A DNA stretch of 59,737 nt from Pseudomonadota bacterium. Lineage in GTDB: Bacteria > Pseudomonadota > Alphaproteobacteria > Rhizobiales > Devosiaceae. The position numbers and the translations under genes were made by a program. The notes beneath the pieces are model-generated. The model was not told the DNA's origin and searched no databases. It saw only the letters and a list, made by a program, of their open reading frames with translations. Positions 57,616 through 59,737 of the stretch are shown piece by piece (the stretch's first letter is position 1; each line of letters opens with the position of its first letter). Where the stretch lies: assembly GCA_023393475.1 (NCBI GenBank), contig JAEWLC010000020.1:1-59737 (forward strand). The letters run 5' to 3'.

Positions 57616-58689
57616 TCACGCCGCCAGGTGCCTCAGGTTCAGCCCGGTCTGGGCGTCGAACAGCATCACCTTGTCCGGGTTCCAGCCGAAGCGCACGGCC
57701 TCCTCGACCTTGACCTCGACGCGGGCCGGAACGGCGGCGCGGAGCAGATCCTCGCCGACGCGCAGGGTGACGATCTTTTCGATGCCGTGGTTCTCGATGT
57801 CGTGGATGGTCGCCGCGATTGGGGCACCGGAGGCGACTTCGATGTCCTCGGGTCGGATGCCGAACGTGTAGGCGCCCTCCCCTGCGGGCGCGCCGGCGAG
57901 CGGCAGGTTGGCTGTCCGGTCGGCAAAGACCGCCGAGTTGCCGACGATATGCCCGTTGAGCAGGTTGATGGCCGGGGAACCGACAAAGCTCGCAACGAAG
58001 GTGTTGCGCGGGTTGGAATAGACCTCCTGCGGGCGGCCGACCTGGACGATCTTGCCGTGGTTCATCACCGCGATGCGGTCGCCCATGGTCATGGCCTCGA
58101 CCTGATCATGGGTGACGAAGATGAAGGTGGCGCCGAGCCGCATCTGCAGATCCTTGAGCTCGGAGCGCAGCGCCTCGCGGAGCTTGGCATCGAGTGCGGA
58201 CAGCGGCTCGTCCATCAGGAAGACCTGCGGTTCGCGCACGATGGCGCGGCCGATCGAGACGCGCTGCATCTCGCCACCCGACAGCCGGTCGGTCTTGCGA
58301 TCGAGCAGGTGGGTGATGCGGAGCGTGTTGCTGGCGTATTCGATGCGCTTGTCGATCTCGGCTTCGGTGAACTTGCGGATGCGCGAGCGCAGGGGGAAGG
58401 CGAGGTTCTCGCGCACGGTGAGGCGCGGGTAGAGCGAGTATTGCTGCAGCACCAGCGCCACGTCGCGCTCGGCCGGGCCCCACGCGTTCACGTTGACGTC
58501 GTTGATCGAGATGTTGCCGACGGTCGGCTTCTCCAGCCCGGCGATCATGCGCAGGGTAGTGGTCTTGCCGGCGCCGGTGGGGCCAAGCAGCACGAAGAAC
58601 TCACCGTTGGCGACGTCGAGATCGAGGCGCTCGACGGCGGTGTGCGGGCCGAAGTTCTTGGAGATATTTTCGAGACGGATACGCGCCAT
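57616..58689 (-). CDS. Sugar ABC transporter ATP-binding protein (UgpC/MalK type)
   Basis: A 357-residue CUT1-type ATPase. It has Walker A LLGPTGAGKTTTLRMIAGLE (about 33-52), Q-loop LVLQQYSLYPRLTVRENLAF, signature RLSGGEMQRVSIGRAIV, Walker B VFLMDEPLSALDAKLRE and switch His in FVTHDQVEAMTMGD. A C-terminal TOBE/regulatory region begins near 240 (FGIRPEDIEVASGAPI). It lies two bases after a second ATPase of the same class. Systems with two different ATPases, such as GlpST for glycerol in rhizobia, use them as a heterodimer. The permease genes are presumably beyond the right edge. Confidence 0.92.
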   Translation of the reverse strand: MARIRLENISKNFGPHTAVERLDLDVANGEFFVLLGPTGAGKTTTLRMIAGLEKPTVGNISINDVNVNAWGPAERDVALVLQQYSLYPRLTVRENLAFPLRSRIRKFTEAEIDKRIEYASNTLRITHLLDRKTDRLSGGEMQRVSIGRAIVREPQVFLMDEPLSALDAKLREALRSELKDLQMRLGATFIFVTHDQVEAMTMGDRIAVMNHGKIVQVGRPQEVYSNPRNTFVASFVGSPAINLLNGHIVGNSAVFADRTANLPLAGAPAGEGAYTFGIRPEDIEVASGAPIAATIHDIENHGIEKIVTLRVGEDLLRAAVPARVEVKVEEAVRFGWNPDKVMLFDAQTGLNLRHLAA

Positions 58690-58691
58690 GG

Positions 58692-59737
<1,046 letters not shown>

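Overview
The window is high-GC (mid-60s percent by eye), densely coded chromosomal DNA of an alphaproteobacterium, most likely of the order Hyphomicrobiales (Rhizobiales) and perhaps the Devosia lineage. The reasons are the gcrA cell-cycle regulator, a SAM-II riboswitch in front of metZ, the dcd-metZ and gcrA/argD-argF-hslO groupings, a complete phoR-pstSCAB-phoU-phoB locus, the many sugar ABC transporters, and mosaic palindromic intergenic repeats of the rhizobial kind. The genus is inference. No phage, integrase, IS transposase, CRISPR array or replication origin was seen.

Layout. 53-126 is tRNA-Gly(CCC). 702-4782 is a small surface-polysaccharide block: a remnant of a WecG/TagA/CpsF-type glycosyltransferase, a GT2 glycosyltransferase, three different sulfotransferases and a protein with sialyltransferase-fold motifs. 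4779-15139 is mostly housekeeping: dcd, riboswitch-controlled metZ, a ThuA/aldo-keto reductase pair, a dienelactone hydrolase, gcrA, argD, argF and hslO. 15209-22923 is the phosphate locus on the minus strand, with a Pho box before pstS. A second Pho-box-like element lies between phoR and the divergent polyphosphate kinase ppk2.

23951-30299 is a five-gene operon: N-formylglutamate amidohydrolase-like, ethanolamine-type permease, glutamine-synthetase-like ligase, aldehyde dehydrogenase and iron alcohol dehydrogenase. It reads as a gamma-glutamylation route for ethanolamine or a similar amino alcohol. 30427-32936 holds a divergent hexuronate pair (fructuronate/mannitol reductase family and KDG kinase). 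32933-35755 holds small oxidoreductases, an HxlR regulator, a DUF2200 protein and an outer-membrane barrel.

35907-43552 is a LacI-controlled sugar or sugar-acid operon (IlvD/Edd dehydratase, RraA-type aldolase, ABC permease, binding protein, single-domain ATPase, amidohydrolase). A shared 14-bp palindrome precedes both the regulator and the structural genes. 43624-51403 is mixed: a zinc alcohol dehydrogenase, a threonine aldolase, a YtrA-type GntR-ABC operon with a perfect operator-like inverted repeat, a two-domain VOC protein and several small proteins. 51641-52843 is an Fsr-type MFS exporter. From 53021 to the right edge runs a minus-strand sugar operon (lactonase, two TIM-barrel isomerases, Gfo/Idh/MocA dehydrogenase, a 62-residue repeat protein, two UgpC-type ATPases). 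It continues beyond the window.

Most genes belong to well-known families. The less ordinary signals are the sulfation block, the gamma-glutamyl amino-alcohol operon, a cluster of five GANTC sites upstream of gcrA, a 20-bp near-identical palindromic element before two unrelated genes, and the tiny YVYD-repeat protein inside a sugar operon.
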